A stretch of DNA of 64,000 bases from Pseudodesulfovibrio cashew (GCF_009762795.1 NZ_CP046400.1:3307501-3371500); one strand, 5' to 3'. Shown: positions 9,194 to 18,782, counted from the first letter of the stretch. Made by a program: numbers and translations. Notes: generated by a model not told the origin, from the sequence alone.

Positions 9194-12087
9194 TGCGCAA
9201 CATCACCCTGATCCCCTGGCAGAACGATTTCATCCCGGCCCTGGGACGGCTTCTGGTCGCGCGCGACGATTTCAGCCGATGCACCGTGCTTTTCACCCAT
9301 GATCGGCCTCGCCGCTATCTCAAGGCGTTCTTCAAGGAGTGCCATGATCTCCCGCGCCCGGTTTTCCTGCCGCGCATGACCTCGGTGACGGAGTTCACCG
9401 CCGGACTGCGGCGCGAGCTGGCCTCGGTCCCGGTCAAGGCCGTCCACCGGCTGGACCTGGTGGAATTGCTGCGTACCATTGTCTCCGACCTCCACGCTTC
9501 CGGGCGCGGCCTGCTGGCCCGTCTGCCCGAGCTGGATCGGGAGGCGTTCCTGCCCTGGGGCATGCAACTCGCCGGGCTTCTGGACGACCTCCTTCGCCAG
9601 GACATCGAGCCCGAAGATCTCACCTACATGGAGGGCGAGGTCTCCCTGTATGCCAGCGGCCTGCTGGAGCAGCTCGGGGCCATCCACCGGGAATATGTCA
9701 ATCGCTTGTCCGAACGAAACTGGACCACGCCGGGACTAGACTGCGCCTTTGTCACCCGAAATATCATCGCAGTGACCGAACAACTGCGGGAACGCCCGGT
9801 GATCGCTGCAGGCTTTTACGCACTGAGCGGCACCGAGGACATACTTTTCAGGCGGCTGTGGGAGGATGGCATCCTGCATCCGGTCATCCACTCCGACCCG
9901 GCCCTGGCGCTGGGCGAGACTCCCCACTGGGCAGCCGCCGAACACACGGCGTGGCTCGGACGCTGGAAAACGCGCGCCGAAATCCCCGAAGGCGATGAAG
10001 CGCAGATCGGAGAACCCGTGATCCATTTCCGCGAGGGCTTCGACCGCCACTCGCAACTGGCGGCCCTGACCGAGGACATGGCAGCCGCCCCGGACCGGGA
10101 TGGCAACGCCGTGATTCTGCCGGACGAAGGCGCGCTCCTGCCGGTCCTGCACAACCTGCCGGACAAGGAGCCGAACATTTCCATGGGCTATCCCCTGGAT
10201 CGGACATCACTGGCCCGGCTGGTAGAGACCCTGCTGACTCTCCAGGAAAACCGGCTGGAGGACGGACGCTACTATTGGCGTGATGTCATCTCCCTGATCC
10301 GCCACCCCTACCTTCGCCTGCTCGGCCCTGAGCACCGCCCTCTGCGCAGGATATTTCACGTGTGGGAGGCCGAGATCCGCACGGGTGAAAGGTACATCGA
10401 CCCTCTTGCCTGGCATCCTCCTTACGGTGACGAAATCCTGGACGGCGTGGATCGGGCGGAGGCTGAGCCGCTGCGCCGTTCCGTCCTGGACTACTGCCTG
10501 GACGGCTTCACAAACGTCCGTTGTCTGGAGGATCTTGGCAGAGCTCTGAATTCGCTCGCGGCCATGCTCCACGAACATGGGGAAGGGCTCTGGCACACTT
10601 ATCTCGTGGACGCGGAATGCCTGTTCCGCTTGACCACCTCGGTAGTGCCCCAACTGCGCAACGTGGAAGCGCGGCATGAGGAATTCAGCCGCTCCACCCT
10701 GTTTGCCCTGCTGCGCGGCATCCTGTCCGGAGAGCGCGTCTCCTTCGAGCCTGACCCGCTGGGCGGCCTCCAGGTTCTGGGCGTGCTGGAGACACGGCAG
10801 CTCCACTTCCGTCGACTCTTCATCCTCGACGCCGTGGAGGAAAGGCTGCCCGGCACCAATCCCTACGACCCGCTCCTGCCCGACGCCCTGCGCAAGCTGC
10901 TTGGCCTGCCCGACGCCAGGGAGCGAGACAACGTCTCCGGCTACAACTTCTACCGGCTGCTCATGGGAGCCAAGGAAGCGTTCATCTATTACCAGAGCGG
11001 CGTCCAGCCCGGCCTGCTCGACGCCAAATCCGTGCGAAGCCGCTTCGTGGAGCAACTCCTATGGGAACGCGAAAAGCGGGAAGGCCGAATCCTGGCCCAC
11101 GACCGGGACGTCATCCGCACGGTGACCTTCCCCACCGGCTCCCTGCAACGCGCGCCACGCCCAGTTCCAGCCACCGAAGCCGTCCGCTCTCGACTCATGG
11201 AAATACTGGTCAAACGCGGCCTGTCGCCGTCGGGGCTGGACCGCTACATGCAGTGCCCCAAGCAATTTTTCTACAGCTATCTTTGCGATGTTCGCCCAGT
11301 GGACCAAGTGAACGAGGAAGGCGACCGCAGCGAATTCGGCTCCCTGGTCCACGAAGTGCTCCGTGAATACCTCACACCGCACATCGGGCGAAAGACCCGC
11401 CTCGGCGAGTTGGACCCGGAACCGCTCGCGGCTCTGTTTGCAGAAAAATTCGCCGGGAGCGAACTGGCCCGGACCCTGTCCTTTGACACGCGCATGGCCC
11501 TGGTTCACACGGGCCGCCACCGACTGGAACGCTTCCTCGCCTCCCAGGAGACCGCCACGCTGCTCGGGCTGGAACAACGGCTGGAGACCACGGTCGAGAT
11601 AACCGCACCATGCCCGCCCATCGTCCTGAAGGGTTTCCTGGACCGGGTTGAGGAACGCGAGCAAGGGGTATATATCCTTGATTACAAGACGGGCGGCGGG
11701 GTCACTCCGAAGAAAGCCGTATGGGAAGACATGGACCTATGGGACCGCATCCACGGCTTTGTCCGGGCCGAGGACGACCCGGGCCTGACCGAAGACGTCG
11801 CCCGAGTCGTCCAATCCATCCAGCTTCCGGCCTACATGCACCTGTACCACGCGAGCGAAGGGACCGTTCCGCACAACGCCGGGCTGATCAAGCTGGCAGA
11901 GGACGGCAAAACCGAACTGCTCTTCCCCGACAAATGGACAGAAGAGGAGCGCGAGGACGTGGTCGGCAATATGACCCCGCTACTGATCAGGACGTTGATC
12001 AATCACATGCTCACCACAACGGTATTCGCCCCTCAACCGGGCCGCCGCTGCAAGTGGTGCGACTTCAAGGCCCCCTGCGGGCAATAA
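9193..12087 (+). CDS. addB: AddB-type PD-(D/E)XK nuclease subunit with Fe-S cluster
   Basis: Partner of the preceding helicase-nuclease, 964 residues. The N-terminal part resembles the inactivated helicase fold of AddB/RexB and lacks a clear Walker A. The C-terminal nuclease has LSPSGLDRYMQCPKQF (Cys about 688), VYILDYKTGGG (about 829) and a closing CKWCDFKAPC group (about 953, 956, 962). One Cys before the nuclease and three after it is the iron-sulfur cluster arrangement known for AddB. The start is GTG, overlapping the addA stop by one base. Confidence 0.88.
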   Translation: MRNITLIPWQNDFIPALGRLLVARDDFSRCTVLFTHDRPRRYLKAFFKECHDLPRPVFLPRMTSVTEFTAGLRRELASVPVKAVHRLDLVELLRTIVSDLHASGRGLLARLPELDREAFLPWGMQLAGLLDDLLRQDIEPEDLTYMEGEVSLYASGLLEQLGAIHREYVNRLSERNWTTPGLDCAFVTRNIIAVTEQLRERPVIAAGFYALSGTEDILFRRLWEDGILHPVIHSDPALALGETPHWAAAEHTAWLGRWKTRAEIPEGDEAQIGEPVIHFREGFDRHSQLAALTEDMAAAPDRDGNAVILPDEGALLPVLHNLPDKEPNISMGYPLDRTSLARLVETLLTLQENRLEDGRYYWRDVISLIRHPYLRLLGPEHRPLRRIFHVWEAEIRTGERYIDPLAWHPPYGDEILDGVDRAEAEPLRRSVLDYCLDGFTNVRCLEDLGRALNSLAAMLHEHGEGLWHTYLVDAECLFRLTTSVVPQLRNVEARHEEFSRSTLFALLRGILSGERVSFEPDPLGGLQVLGVLETRQLHFRRLFILDAVEERLPGTNPYDPLLPDALRKLLGLPDARERDNVSGYNFYRLLMGAKEAFIYYQSGVQPGLLDAKSVRSRFVEQLLWEREKREGRILAHDRDVIRTVTFPTGSLQRAPRPVPATEAVRSRLMEILVKRGLSPSGLDRYMQCPKQFFYSYLCDVRPVDQVNEEGDRSEFGSLVHEVLREYLTPHIGRKTRLGELDPEPLAALFAEKFAGSELARTLSFDTRMALVHTGRHRLERFLASQETATLLGLEQRLETTVEITAPCPPIVLKGFLDRVEEREQGVYILDYKTGGGVTPKKAVWEDMDLWDRIHGFVRAEDDPGLTEDVARVVQSIQLPAYMHLYHASEGTVPHNAGLIKLAEDGKTELLFPDKWTEEEREDVVGNMTPLLIRTLINHMLTTTVFAPQPGRRCKWCDFKAPCGQ

Positions 12088-12099
12088 GGAAAGACAACC

Positions 12100-12543
12100 A
12101 TGCAATACAGTGAAGGAACCATCGGCAGGGTCTTCACCCTGCGCCTCGAAGACGGCGAACGCGTGCCAGACGTCATCGAACAATTCGCCAAGGAGCATGA
12201 CATCCGCTGCGCCCACTGCACTCTGGTGGGTGGTATCGACTCGGGAGAACTGGTGGTCGGTCCCGAGGACGGCAATGCCGAAGTCATCAAAGCCGTGCAC
12301 CTGCCCATTACCGAGGCCCACGAAGTGGCAGGGGTAGGCACCCTCTTCCCGGACGAGGATGGCGAACCGGTCCTGCACATGCACGCGGCCCTCGGACGCG
12401 ACGGCAAGACCCGCGCCGGCTGCGTACGCCCCGGCCTGGACGTCTGGCTGGTTGGCGAGGTCGTGATCATGGAAATCCTGGGCACGGATATGCTTCGCAA
12501 GGTCGAACCGAAGAGCGGCTTCAAGCTGCTGGCCAAGGACTAA
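12100..12543 (+). CDS. PPC (DUF296) domain DNA-binding-type protein
   Basis: 147-residue protein made of a single PCC/PPC domain (DUF296), related to plant AT-hook nuclear-localised proteins and to stand-alone bacterial proteins of unknown role. Visible family signals are the LVGGIDSGELVVGP stretch and a metal-site-like HMHAALGRDGK (His-x-His near residue 90). It starts 12 bases after addB and ends 3 bases before the next gene, so it is probably co-transcribed. The biochemical role is unknown. Confidence 0.8.
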   Translation: MQYSEGTIGRVFTLRLEDGERVPDVIEQFAKEHDIRCAHCTLVGGIDSGELVVGPEDGNAEVIKAVHLPITEAHEVAGVGTLFPDEDGEPVLHMHAALGRDGKTRAGCVRPGLDVWLVGEVVIMEILGTDMLRKVEPKSGFKLLAKD

Positions 12544-12546
12544 ACC

Positions 12547-13740
12547 TTGCTCAAAGCCGATATCATCATCTGCGGGGCCGGAATCATCGGTCTGACCCTG
12601 GCCCGTGAACTGGTCGAGGCCGGTTATTCGGACATCATCATCTTCGACAAGGAAGATGCGCCGGGTTACCACGCCTCGGGCAGGAACAGCGGCGTGCTGC
12701 ACGCGGGCATCTACTACGATCCCGGTACGCTCAAGGCGAAGATGTGCCTGGAAGGGAACCGACGCATGCAGGCCTATTGCGAGGAACATTCCCTGCCACT
12801 GCTCAAGACCGGGAAGGTCATCGTCACCCGGACCGCCGCCGAACTGGACACCCTGGATGAACTGCAACGCCGGGCCACGGCCAACGGCGGCACAGTGGAG
12901 ATGATCGACGCCAAACAGCTTGCGGAAATCGAGCCCAATGCGAGGACCGTCCTGCGCGCCCTCCACTCCCCGCTCACCGCCGTAGTCGATCCCAAGGCGA
13001 TCCTGCAATCCTTGCGCGATGAACTGGAACGCTCGGGAAAGGTCCGCTTCCTCTTCGGCACCCGCTTTCTCGAAGCCATAGGCGACACCATACGGACCAG
13101 CCAGGGCGACATGGGATACGGCCTGTTCATCAACGCGGCGGGTGCGTTCAGCGACAGAGTGGCCCAGTCCTTCGGCATAGCAAAAAAGTACCGCCTGCTG
13201 CCATTCAAGGGGATCTACCATGTCCTGAAAAAACCTGCGGCAGACAAAATCCGTGGCTCCATCTATCCGGTACCGGACATCAAGAATCCATTCCTCGGGG
13301 TCCATTTCACCCGTAGCGCGCACAATGACGTCTACGTCGGGCCCACGGCCATCCCGGCTTTCGGCCGGGAGAACTACGGTATCTTTCGGGGAATTGACGG
13401 CGAACTGCCTGAAATCCTGCTGCGTGACGCCCAAATGTTTATGCACAACCGAAAATTCCGAGGCGTTGCCCTGAGCGAGCCGCGAAAGTATTTCTTCAAA
13501 TACTTTTTCCGAGATGCCGAAAAACTGGTCAAACATGTCGTGCCCCGAGATCTGCTGCCAAGCCCCAAGGTCGGCATCCGACCGCAGCTCGTGGACATCG
13601 AAAACAGGAAACTGGTCATGGACTTCCTGGTGGAAAAGCACAAAAACACCGTCCACATTTTGAATTCAATCTCTCCCGCTTTCACAAGCTCCATGTATTT
13701 CGCGCAATTAGTATTAAATAAATACATTCTTAACGGATAA
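12547..13740 (+). CDS. lhgO: L-2-hydroxyglutarate oxidase/dehydrogenase-like FAD protein
   Basis: FAD-dependent oxidoreductase of the DadA/LhgO group, 397 residues, which in studied members oxidises L-2-hydroxyglutarate to 2-oxoglutarate and passes electrons to the quinone pool. The N-terminus has the dinucleotide-binding motif IICGAGIIGLTLARELVEAG, followed by the LhgO-like segment ASGRNSGVLHAGIYY and later LPFKGIYH and GIRPQLVD. The start is TTG, preceded by AAGGAC. The assignment to LhgO rests on motif likeness only; another 2-hydroxy-acid substrate is possible. Confidence 0.85.
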   Translation: MLKADIIICGAGIIGLTLARELVEAGYSDIIIFDKEDAPGYHASGRNSGVLHAGIYYDPGTLKAKMCLEGNRRMQAYCEEHSLPLLKTGKVIVTRTAAELDTLDELQRRATANGGTVEMIDAKQLAEIEPNARTVLRALHSPLTAVVDPKAILQSLRDELERSGKVRFLFGTRFLEAIGDTIRTSQGDMGYGLFINAAGAFSDRVAQSFGIAKKYRLLPFKGIYHVLKKPAADKIRGSIYPVPDIKNPFLGVHFTRSAHNDVYVGPTAIPAFGRENYGIFRGIDGELPEILLRDAQMFMHNRKFRGVALSEPRKYFFKYFFRDAEKLVKHVVPRDLLPSPKVGIRPQLVDIENRKLVMDFLVEKHKNTVHILNSISPAFTSSMYFAQLVLNKYILNG

Positions 13741-13826
13741 CACTCACTTGAAACATGTGTTTATCTTGACTTGATGGTAAAATAAGCGCATGGGACAGAA
13801 AATTTAGAAATCCATGAGGTACTTCA

Positions 13827-14927
13827 ATGCAACTTCCGAGTTTGTCCTTCGGTGACCTGACCGCCAAGCTGCCCATCATCCAGGGCGGCATGGGTGTAGG
13901 CATCTCTCTTTCCGGCCTGGCCAGCGCCGTCGCCAATGAAGGCGGCATCGGGGTCATCGCCACGTCCATGATCGGCATGCGCGATCCCCAGCGCGCCAAG
14001 GACCCCGAAGGAGCGGACCATCGCAGCCTCATCGAAGAGATCCGCAAGGCGCGATCCAAGATGACCGACGGCCTGCTCGGGGTGAACATAATGTGTGCCC
14101 TGACCAACTACAGCGACATGGTCAAAACCTCCATTCGCGAAGGCGTGGACGTCATCATTTCCGGCGCCGGTCTGCCCATGGATCTCCCCGGCTACCTCCG
14201 TGAGGTCAAGGAGGAGATGAAGCAGGAAGTCAAGACCAAGCTTATCCCCATCGTCTCTTCGGGCCGCGCGGCCAATATCCTCTGCAAGAAGTGGATGAAG
14301 AAATTCGACTACCTGCCCGATGGCTTCGTGGTTGAAGGCCCCAAGGCGGGCGGGCATCTGGGATTCAAGGCCGAGCAGCTTGAAGAACCCGAGTACCAGT
14401 TGGAACGGATCGTCTCCGACGTCATCGCCGCAGTGAGACCCTTCCGAGAGTCGCACAAGAAGGACATTCCGGTCATCGCCGCCGGAGGTGTCTACACCGG
14501 TGAGGACATCGCCAAATTTCTCGAAATGGGTGCCGCCGGAGTCCAGATGGGCACCCGGTTCGTGGCCACACACGAATGCGACGCGGACGAGGCCTTCAAG
14601 CGCGCCTATGTCAACGCCAAGCAGGAGGACGTAACCATCATCAAGAGCCCGGTCGGCCTGCCTGGCCGTGCCCTGAAGAACGCCTTCCTCGACGCCGTGG
14701 CATCGGGCCTGAAGCATCCCAAGAAGTGCGTGCACAAGTGCCTGCACAGTTGTGCCGAGGAGAACTCGCCCTACTGCATCGCCCAGGCCCTGGTGAATGC
14801 CTACAGGGGCAAGCTCAACGCGGGCTTCGCCTTTGCCGGGGCAAACGCCTACCTGGTGGACAAAATCGTCTCGGTCAAGGAACTGATGAATTCCCTCAAG
14901 GACGAGTACGAGCGGCGGGTCAAATAA
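13827..14927 (+). CDS. Nitronate monooxygenase-family flavoprotein
   Basis: FMN-binding TIM-barrel protein of the NMO/2-nitropropane dioxygenase family, 366 residues. The early IIQGGMGVGISLSGLASAVA, the central VVEGPKAGGHLGF and the late VIAAGGVYTGEDIAKFLEMG followed by GAAGVQMGTRFVAT match the FMN phosphate-binding face of the family. In anaerobes such proteins may act as enoyl reductases or unknown oxidoreductases rather than true monooxygenases. A Cys-rich patch (KCVHKCLHSC, about 295-305) is an extra feature that could bind metal. It ends at a strong terminator. Confidence 0.88.
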   Translation: MQLPSLSFGDLTAKLPIIQGGMGVGISLSGLASAVANEGGIGVIATSMIGMRDPQRAKDPEGADHRSLIEEIRKARSKMTDGLLGVNIMCALTNYSDMVKTSIREGVDVIISGAGLPMDLPGYLREVKEEMKQEVKTKLIPIVSSGRAANILCKKWMKKFDYLPDGFVVEGPKAGGHLGFKAEQLEEPEYQLERIVSDVIAAVRPFRESHKKDIPVIAAGGVYTGEDIAKFLEMGAAGVQMGTRFVATHECDADEAFKRAYVNAKQEDVTIIKSPVGLPGRALKNAFLDAVASGLKHPKKCVHKCLHSCAEENSPYCIAQALVNAYRGKLNAGFAFAGANAYLVDKIVSVKELMNSLKDEYERRVK

Positions 14928-14952
14928 GCCCACCGGCTTCACTAGAATATGA

Positions 14953-14988
14953 AAAGAGGGCCTCCATTTGGAGGCCCTCTTTATTTTT
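14953..14988. terminator. Bidirectional intrinsic terminator
   Basis: Thirteen-base stem AAAGAGGGCCTCC/GGAGGCCCTCTTT with ATTT loop followed by TATTTTT, between convergent genes ending at 14927 and 15069. Confidence 0.9.
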
Positions 14989-15068
14989 GAGACGTCTGCT
15001 TAAGGATGCAGCCCAAATCTTCCTAGAAAAGAAGCACGGTGGCTTAAGCTTGTTTTTCCCGATGGCGT

Positions 15069-15575
15069 TTACTCGAAACGACGGGCGGAAATGATCGACA
15101 CCGGGTCCACCGGAACGTCGTCGAATCCCTGATAGCTTTTAGTCTTGGTCTTGCTGATCTTTTCGGCCACGTCCATTCCGTCCGCGACCTCACCGAACAC
15201 GCAGTAGCCGAAGTTATCATCATCCTCGCCCGTATGATCCAAGTCCGGATTATCCGCCACGTTGATATAGAACTGGGAGGCGGCGCTGTGCGGATCGGGC
15301 AGCCGGCCCATGGCCACGGTGCCCTTGAGATTCTTCAGGCCATTGGTCGCCTCGTTGGTGATGGGTTCGCGGGTCTCCTTCTCTTCCATGGAAAAGGTCA
15401 GGCCGCCAGCCTGTATCATGAACCCCTTGATGACACGATGAAAAAGCGTGCCGTCATAAAATTCGTCATCAACATACTGCAAAAAGTTCTCAACGGTCTT
15501 GGGGGCCTTTTCCGGAAACAGCTCCAGCAGGATTTCTCCTTCCGGGGTCTCGAGAAGAACCAGGGGATTTTCCAT
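15069..15575 (-). CDS. Cyclophilin-type peptidyl-prolyl cis-trans isomerase
   Basis: Proline isomerase of the cyclophilin family, 168 residues and no signal peptide, so it is probably cytoplasmic. The active-site strand FHRVIKGFMIQAGG (about 45-58) with its catalytic Arg and the downstream ASQFYIN and GYCVFGEVADGMDV motifs are all present. It is followed on the same strand by the terminator at 14953-14988 and preceded by the recombinase gene 25 bases upstream. Confidence 0.95.
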   Translation of the reverse strand: MENPLVLLETPEGEILLELFPEKAPKTVENFLQYVDDEFYDGTLFHRVIKGFMIQAGGLTFSMEEKETREPITNEATNGLKNLKGTVAMGRLPDPHSAASQFYINVADNPDLDHTGEDDDNFGYCVFGEVADGMDVAEKISKTKTKSYQGFDDVPVDPVSIISARRFE

Positions 15576-15600
15576 CTTTCACTCCGTATGGGGTTGATGC

Positions 15601-16551
15601 TTAGTCTTTGTCATCCTTGCCCTTGCCCAGACCGGCCAAGGGGTGCGCGGAGTCGTATACCTGCATGATGCGCTGCATGTCCAGATGCGTGTAGCGCTGG
15701 GTCGTGGTCAGGTTCTCATGGCCGAGCAACTCCTGCACGCTGCGCAGGTCGGCCCCTGCTTCAAGCATATGTGTGGCGAAGCTGTGCCTCAGCATGTGCG
15801 GATGCACGTCCTTGGGCAACCCGGCCAGACGGGCCAGCTTGGCAACGATGCGGTTGGCACCACGCCGGTTGAGACGCTTGCCGGAGCGGACGCCCAGAAA
15901 AAGCGCCTGCTCCGTGTAGTCGTCCCCGAGCAGGGCATGGCGTTGCTCCATGTAGCGACGGATGCGCTTCATCGCCGCGTCGGAGAGGGGCACGATACGC
16001 TCCTTGGCTCCCTTGCCCACCACGCGCAGCACGTCCGAGTCCACGTCATTGAGATCAAGACCGATCGCCTCGCTAATGCGCAGACCCGAGCCGTACAGAA
16101 CTTCGGCCAGTGCCAGGTCGCGCAGACCCTCCGGGTCCGGCTCGATGGCCGCCTCCATCATGGCCACGGCCTGATCCACGTTGAGGAGTTGCGGATGCCG
16201 CTTCTCCTGCTTTGGATTACGCACCCCAGCCACCGGACTTGTCGCCACGATCTTGTGTTTGCGCAGGTAATTAAAATAGGCGCGCAGGCTGGAGAGCTTG
16301 CGACCCATGGAGGTCTTGGAAAGCCGTTGCCGATGCATGTCCGCAAGAAAGCCACGCACGTTATCCCGATCAACACGCGTTGGTTTCTCCAGGCTTCGCC
16401 GGGATCGTCCGAGAAAATCCTCGAACTGCTCCAGGTCCGTGGAATAGGCTCGAATGGTAGCCTCGGAGTAACCTTTCTCCACCGAGAGATACGCCAGAAA
16501 ACCGCGTACCAGCTCGCCGTGACGTCTATCCCTTTCGCTGGTCGATGACAT
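15601..16551 (-). CDS. xerC: Tyrosine recombinase XerC/XerD
   Basis: Site-specific recombinase that resolves chromosome dimers at dif sites; 316 residues, typical for the family. N-terminal SAM-like core-binding domain (about 10-105) and C-terminal catalytic domain with R158 (GSGLRISEA), a Lys hairpin in VVGKGAKERIVP, H252-x-x-R255 (HMLRHSF), H278 (LLGHEN) and nucleophile Y287 (TTTQRYTH). XerC versus XerD cannot be decided here. Its start overlaps the end of the upstream GGDEF gene by 26 bases. Core-gene surroundings argue against a mobile-element integrase. Confidence 0.92.
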   Translation of the reverse strand: MSSTSERDRRHGELVRGFLAYLSVEKGYSEATIRAYSTDLEQFEDFLGRSRRSLEKPTRVDRDNVRGFLADMHRQRLSKTSMGRKLSSLRAYFNYLRKHKIVATSPVAGVRNPKQEKRHPQLLNVDQAVAMMEAAIEPDPEGLRDLALAEVLYGSGLRISEAIGLDLNDVDSDVLRVVGKGAKERIVPLSDAAMKRIRRYMEQRHALLGDDYTEQALFLGVRSGKRLNRRGANRIVAKLARLAGLPKDVHPHMLRHSFATHMLEAGADLRSVQELLGHENLTTTQRYTHLDMQRIMQVYDSAHPLAGLGKGKDDKD

Positions 16552-17488
16552 AGCTGGACTTGGGGTTTTCCTTAGCCTTCTTCTTCAGGCCCATGGCGAT
16601 GGAGGAGACCTCACCGTAGTGCCTGATCCGGCCTTCCTCGTTGATAACCACGGCGATGGACACGGCCATGAGCGGGAAGACCCGCGTATTGCCCTCCCGG
16701 TCAACGGAGGTGATGTTGCCCCGCTTGCGATCCTCGGGGTCGTAGAAATGCGGTACGATGTCGTCGAACGCCTTGATGATCCGCCTGCACGCGTCCTCCA
16801 CTTTGTCAGGAGGCAGGATGAAAACGAAATCGTCACCACCCACATGGCCCACAAAGCTGGGCACGCCGGGATAGCTGCGGATGGTGTTGACGATGAGCCG
16901 GGCTGACATCATCAGGATTTCATCCCCGCGCGAAAAGCCGTACTTGTCATTGTAGGACTTGAAATAGTCCAAGTCGCAATAGGCCAGGGCGAAGTCCTCC
17001 CGGGCATCAATAAGAGACTGGATTCGCTGAATGATCGAAGTGTTCCCTGGCAGCTTGGAGAGCGGGTTGGCGTCCAGGGCGCGCATGGCCCGGCACAGAG
17101 TCAGGTTGATGCGGTCACGGACTTCGGACGGATTGAAGGGACGGACCAGGAAGTCATCCACCTCAATCTGGTTCCAGTTCCATGGGGTTTCGACGTCGAT
17201 GGGGTCCACGCACATGACCACCGGCAACTGCCGGTAGACGTTTTCGCTCTTGACCAGGTTGGCCACCTCGCGGCCGGAAATGTCGCTAAGCCGGTTATCC
17301 ACAACCAGCAGGTCGGGCGGTTCGTTGAACAAATGCTCGATGGCCCCGCCGCCGTGCTCGAAGACCTTGAATTCCATCACGTCCGGAGACCACAATCCCT
17401 TGAGCATCTCGGCAAACGCCTTGTCTGGCGAAAGAAGAAAGGCGGTCTGCTTGCGCTGAAAAAGGGAATCTTCGAGGGTCTGGTTCAT
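16526..17488 (-). CDS. Degenerate receiver-GGDEF protein
   Basis: 320-residue putative diguanylate-cyclase-type protein. Residues about 15-130 have a receiver fold with a candidate phospho-Asp in LLVVDNRLSD, but the acidic pair is missing near the N-terminus (LLSPDKAF) and the conserved Lys is Arg (FLVRPF), so it is probably a pseudo-receiver. The GGDEF domain (about 150-310) has the metal-site CDLDYFKSYND and the active loop VGGDDF instead of GGDEF, with no RxxD inhibitory site five residues before it. GGDDF occurs in a subset of the family, so activity is uncertain. It is followed by xerC and preceded by the HDOD gene. Confidence 0.87.
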   Translation of the reverse strand: MNQTLEDSLFQRKQTAFLLSPDKAFAEMLKGLWSPDVMEFKVFEHGGGAIEHLFNEPPDLLVVDNRLSDISGREVANLVKSENVYRQLPVVMCVDPIDVETPWNWNQIEVDDFLVRPFNPSEVRDRINLTLCRAMRALDANPLSKLPGNTSIIQRIQSLIDAREDFALAYCDLDYFKSYNDKYGFSRGDEILMMSARLIVNTIRSYPGVPSFVGHVGGDDFVFILPPDKVEDACRRIIKAFDDIVPHFYDPEDRKRGNITSVDREGNTRVFPLMAVSIAVVINEEGRIRHYGEVSSIAMGLKKKAKENPKSSYVIDQRKG

Positions 17489-17513
17489 GAAACAATCCTG
17501 GTTGGTTACGGAA

Positions 17514-18350
17514 TCAGAAGGTCACATCCGAGACCTCAAGCAGTTGATCGGCCATCTCGTCCATGACCTTGTCCAGGTCGGACATCTTGAAGCCCAGTTC
17601 CATGAGTGCCTCGGGGCGAAGATAGGAGGTCTGGTCATCGCCTGCATTGCCGAACTCGAAGAGGCGGACCAGAAAATCCCCCAGATGGACGACGCAGGAC
17701 ATAGGTTTATAAAACTCCGCCAGTTGCGGCGCATGATGGCGGGCCATGGCCTCGCGGATGTTGGGCGGCAATCCCCAGTGCCGGGCCAGCCAGGCGTTGA
17801 TGCGGTCGTGCCCGAAACCGAGCACGTCCTTCTCCGCCTGAAAATAGGTCAGTTCCTTGGCCTGGACCGTCTCCGATATCCGCTGGTGCAATTCAGGAAG
17901 CTGGACAGCGGTAACGACCTTTCCCAGATCATGCAGCAGCCCGGCCACGGCGTACTCCTCCGGGTCCTCGAATCCGGCGCGGCGGGCGATGATGTTGCAG
18001 GCCGTTGCGCAGCCCAATGAATGCTCCCACAGGCCCTTCATGGCCTGGACCATCATGTCGAAGACCGAAGTGGAAATAATAATGCCCCGGATAACGTTGA
18101 AACCGAGCAGCACCAGGGCGTGCTGAATCGAACTGATGCGACCGGGAAAGCCGTAGATGGGCGAGTTGACCATCTTCAGGACCTTGGCTGACAGGACCTG
18201 ATCCGTGGAAATAACCTTGGCGATGGCCTCGCTGGAGGTCTCCGGGTTCTCGATGAGCGAGGTCACCTCATCCAGAACGTGCGGCAAGGTCGGCAGGTCC
18301 TTGACCGCCAGGATCTCGCCCTTGACGCTGGTTTTGAGGTCCGGTTCCAT
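17514..18350 (-). CDS. HDOD domain protein
   Basis: 278-residue signalling protein composed almost wholly of an HDOD domain, a catalytically altered relative of HD phosphohydrolases found in regulators of motility and c-di-GMP pathways. Signature stretches are LPTLPHVLDEVTSLIENPET, LSAKVLKMVNSPIYGFPGRI and the degenerate metal-site region VAGLLHDLGKVV. It sits 25 bases upstream of the receiver-GGDEF gene and 3 bases downstream of the DUF3391-like gene, so the three probably form one signalling operon. Confidence 0.9.
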   Translation of the reverse strand: MEPDLKTSVKGEILAVKDLPTLPHVLDEVTSLIENPETSSEAIAKVISTDQVLSAKVLKMVNSPIYGFPGRISSIQHALVLLGFNVIRGIIISTSVFDMMVQAMKGLWEHSLGCATACNIIARRAGFEDPEEYAVAGLLHDLGKVVTAVQLPELHQRISETVQAKELTYFQAEKDVLGFGHDRINAWLARHWGLPPNIREAMARHHAPQLAEFYKPMSCVVHLGDFLVRLFEFGNAGDDQTSYLRPEALMELGFKMSDLDKVMDEMADQLLEVSDVTF

Positions 18351-18353
18351 GGC

Positions 18354-18782
18354 CTATTCCCCTGCTCCGTATGCAGCGCTATCGCCCGTCGCATCATTTT
18401 CGGCGCCGTCGTTGTCATCGCCTTCACCCGAGAGCAACGCCTCCATGGCCTTGCGCTTGGCTTCCTGCGCTGCAGCCTTGATACGAAAATACTGGGCCAT
18501 GCGGTTCTTCACGCGCATCATCCATTTGTCCTTGGCATGACGACGAAAAAGATGGTCGAGCCGTTCCAGACGTTCGGCATAAACCGTCCCTGATCCGGCC
18601 CCGCCCATGTCCACGGGATGCCCCTGGACCGTAATGCGGTCGATCTTCATGTTCTCCAACCGGGCAATGAGGCTTTCGGTCAGCTCCATCCCCTCGGCCA
18701 TGATAGTCATGCCGCCTTCCTTGGTCACGGGCTTGGCCAGCTTCATGCCGGGGGCGGCTAGATCTATGGGTATCTTCTGCAT
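18354..18782 (-). CDS. DUF3391-like small signalling protein
   Basis: 143-residue protein with an N-terminal stretch (IDLAAPGMKLAKPV, then IMAEGMELTESLIARLENM) resembling the DUF3391 segment that precedes HD-GYP domains, followed by a basic helical part and an acidic Asp/Gly/Ala tail. No HD-GYP domain follows in this gene; the HDOD protein encoded 3 bases downstream may be its partner. The frame is open to 18851, but MQKIPIDLAAPG is the better beginning. Function unknown. Confidence 0.68.
   Translation of the reverse strand: MQKIPIDLAAPGMKLAKPVTKEGGMTIMAEGMELTESLIARLENMKIDRITVQGHPVDMGGAGSGTVYAERLERLDHLFRRHAKDKWMMRVKNRMAQYFRIKAAAQEAKRKAMEALLSGEGDDNDGAENDATGDSAAYGAGE

Noticed and set aside
15601-16551. 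XerC/D gene as a mobile-element integrase
   Set aside because: Normal length and core-genome neighbours, and no attachment repeats or cargo nearby, favour the housekeeping recombinase.
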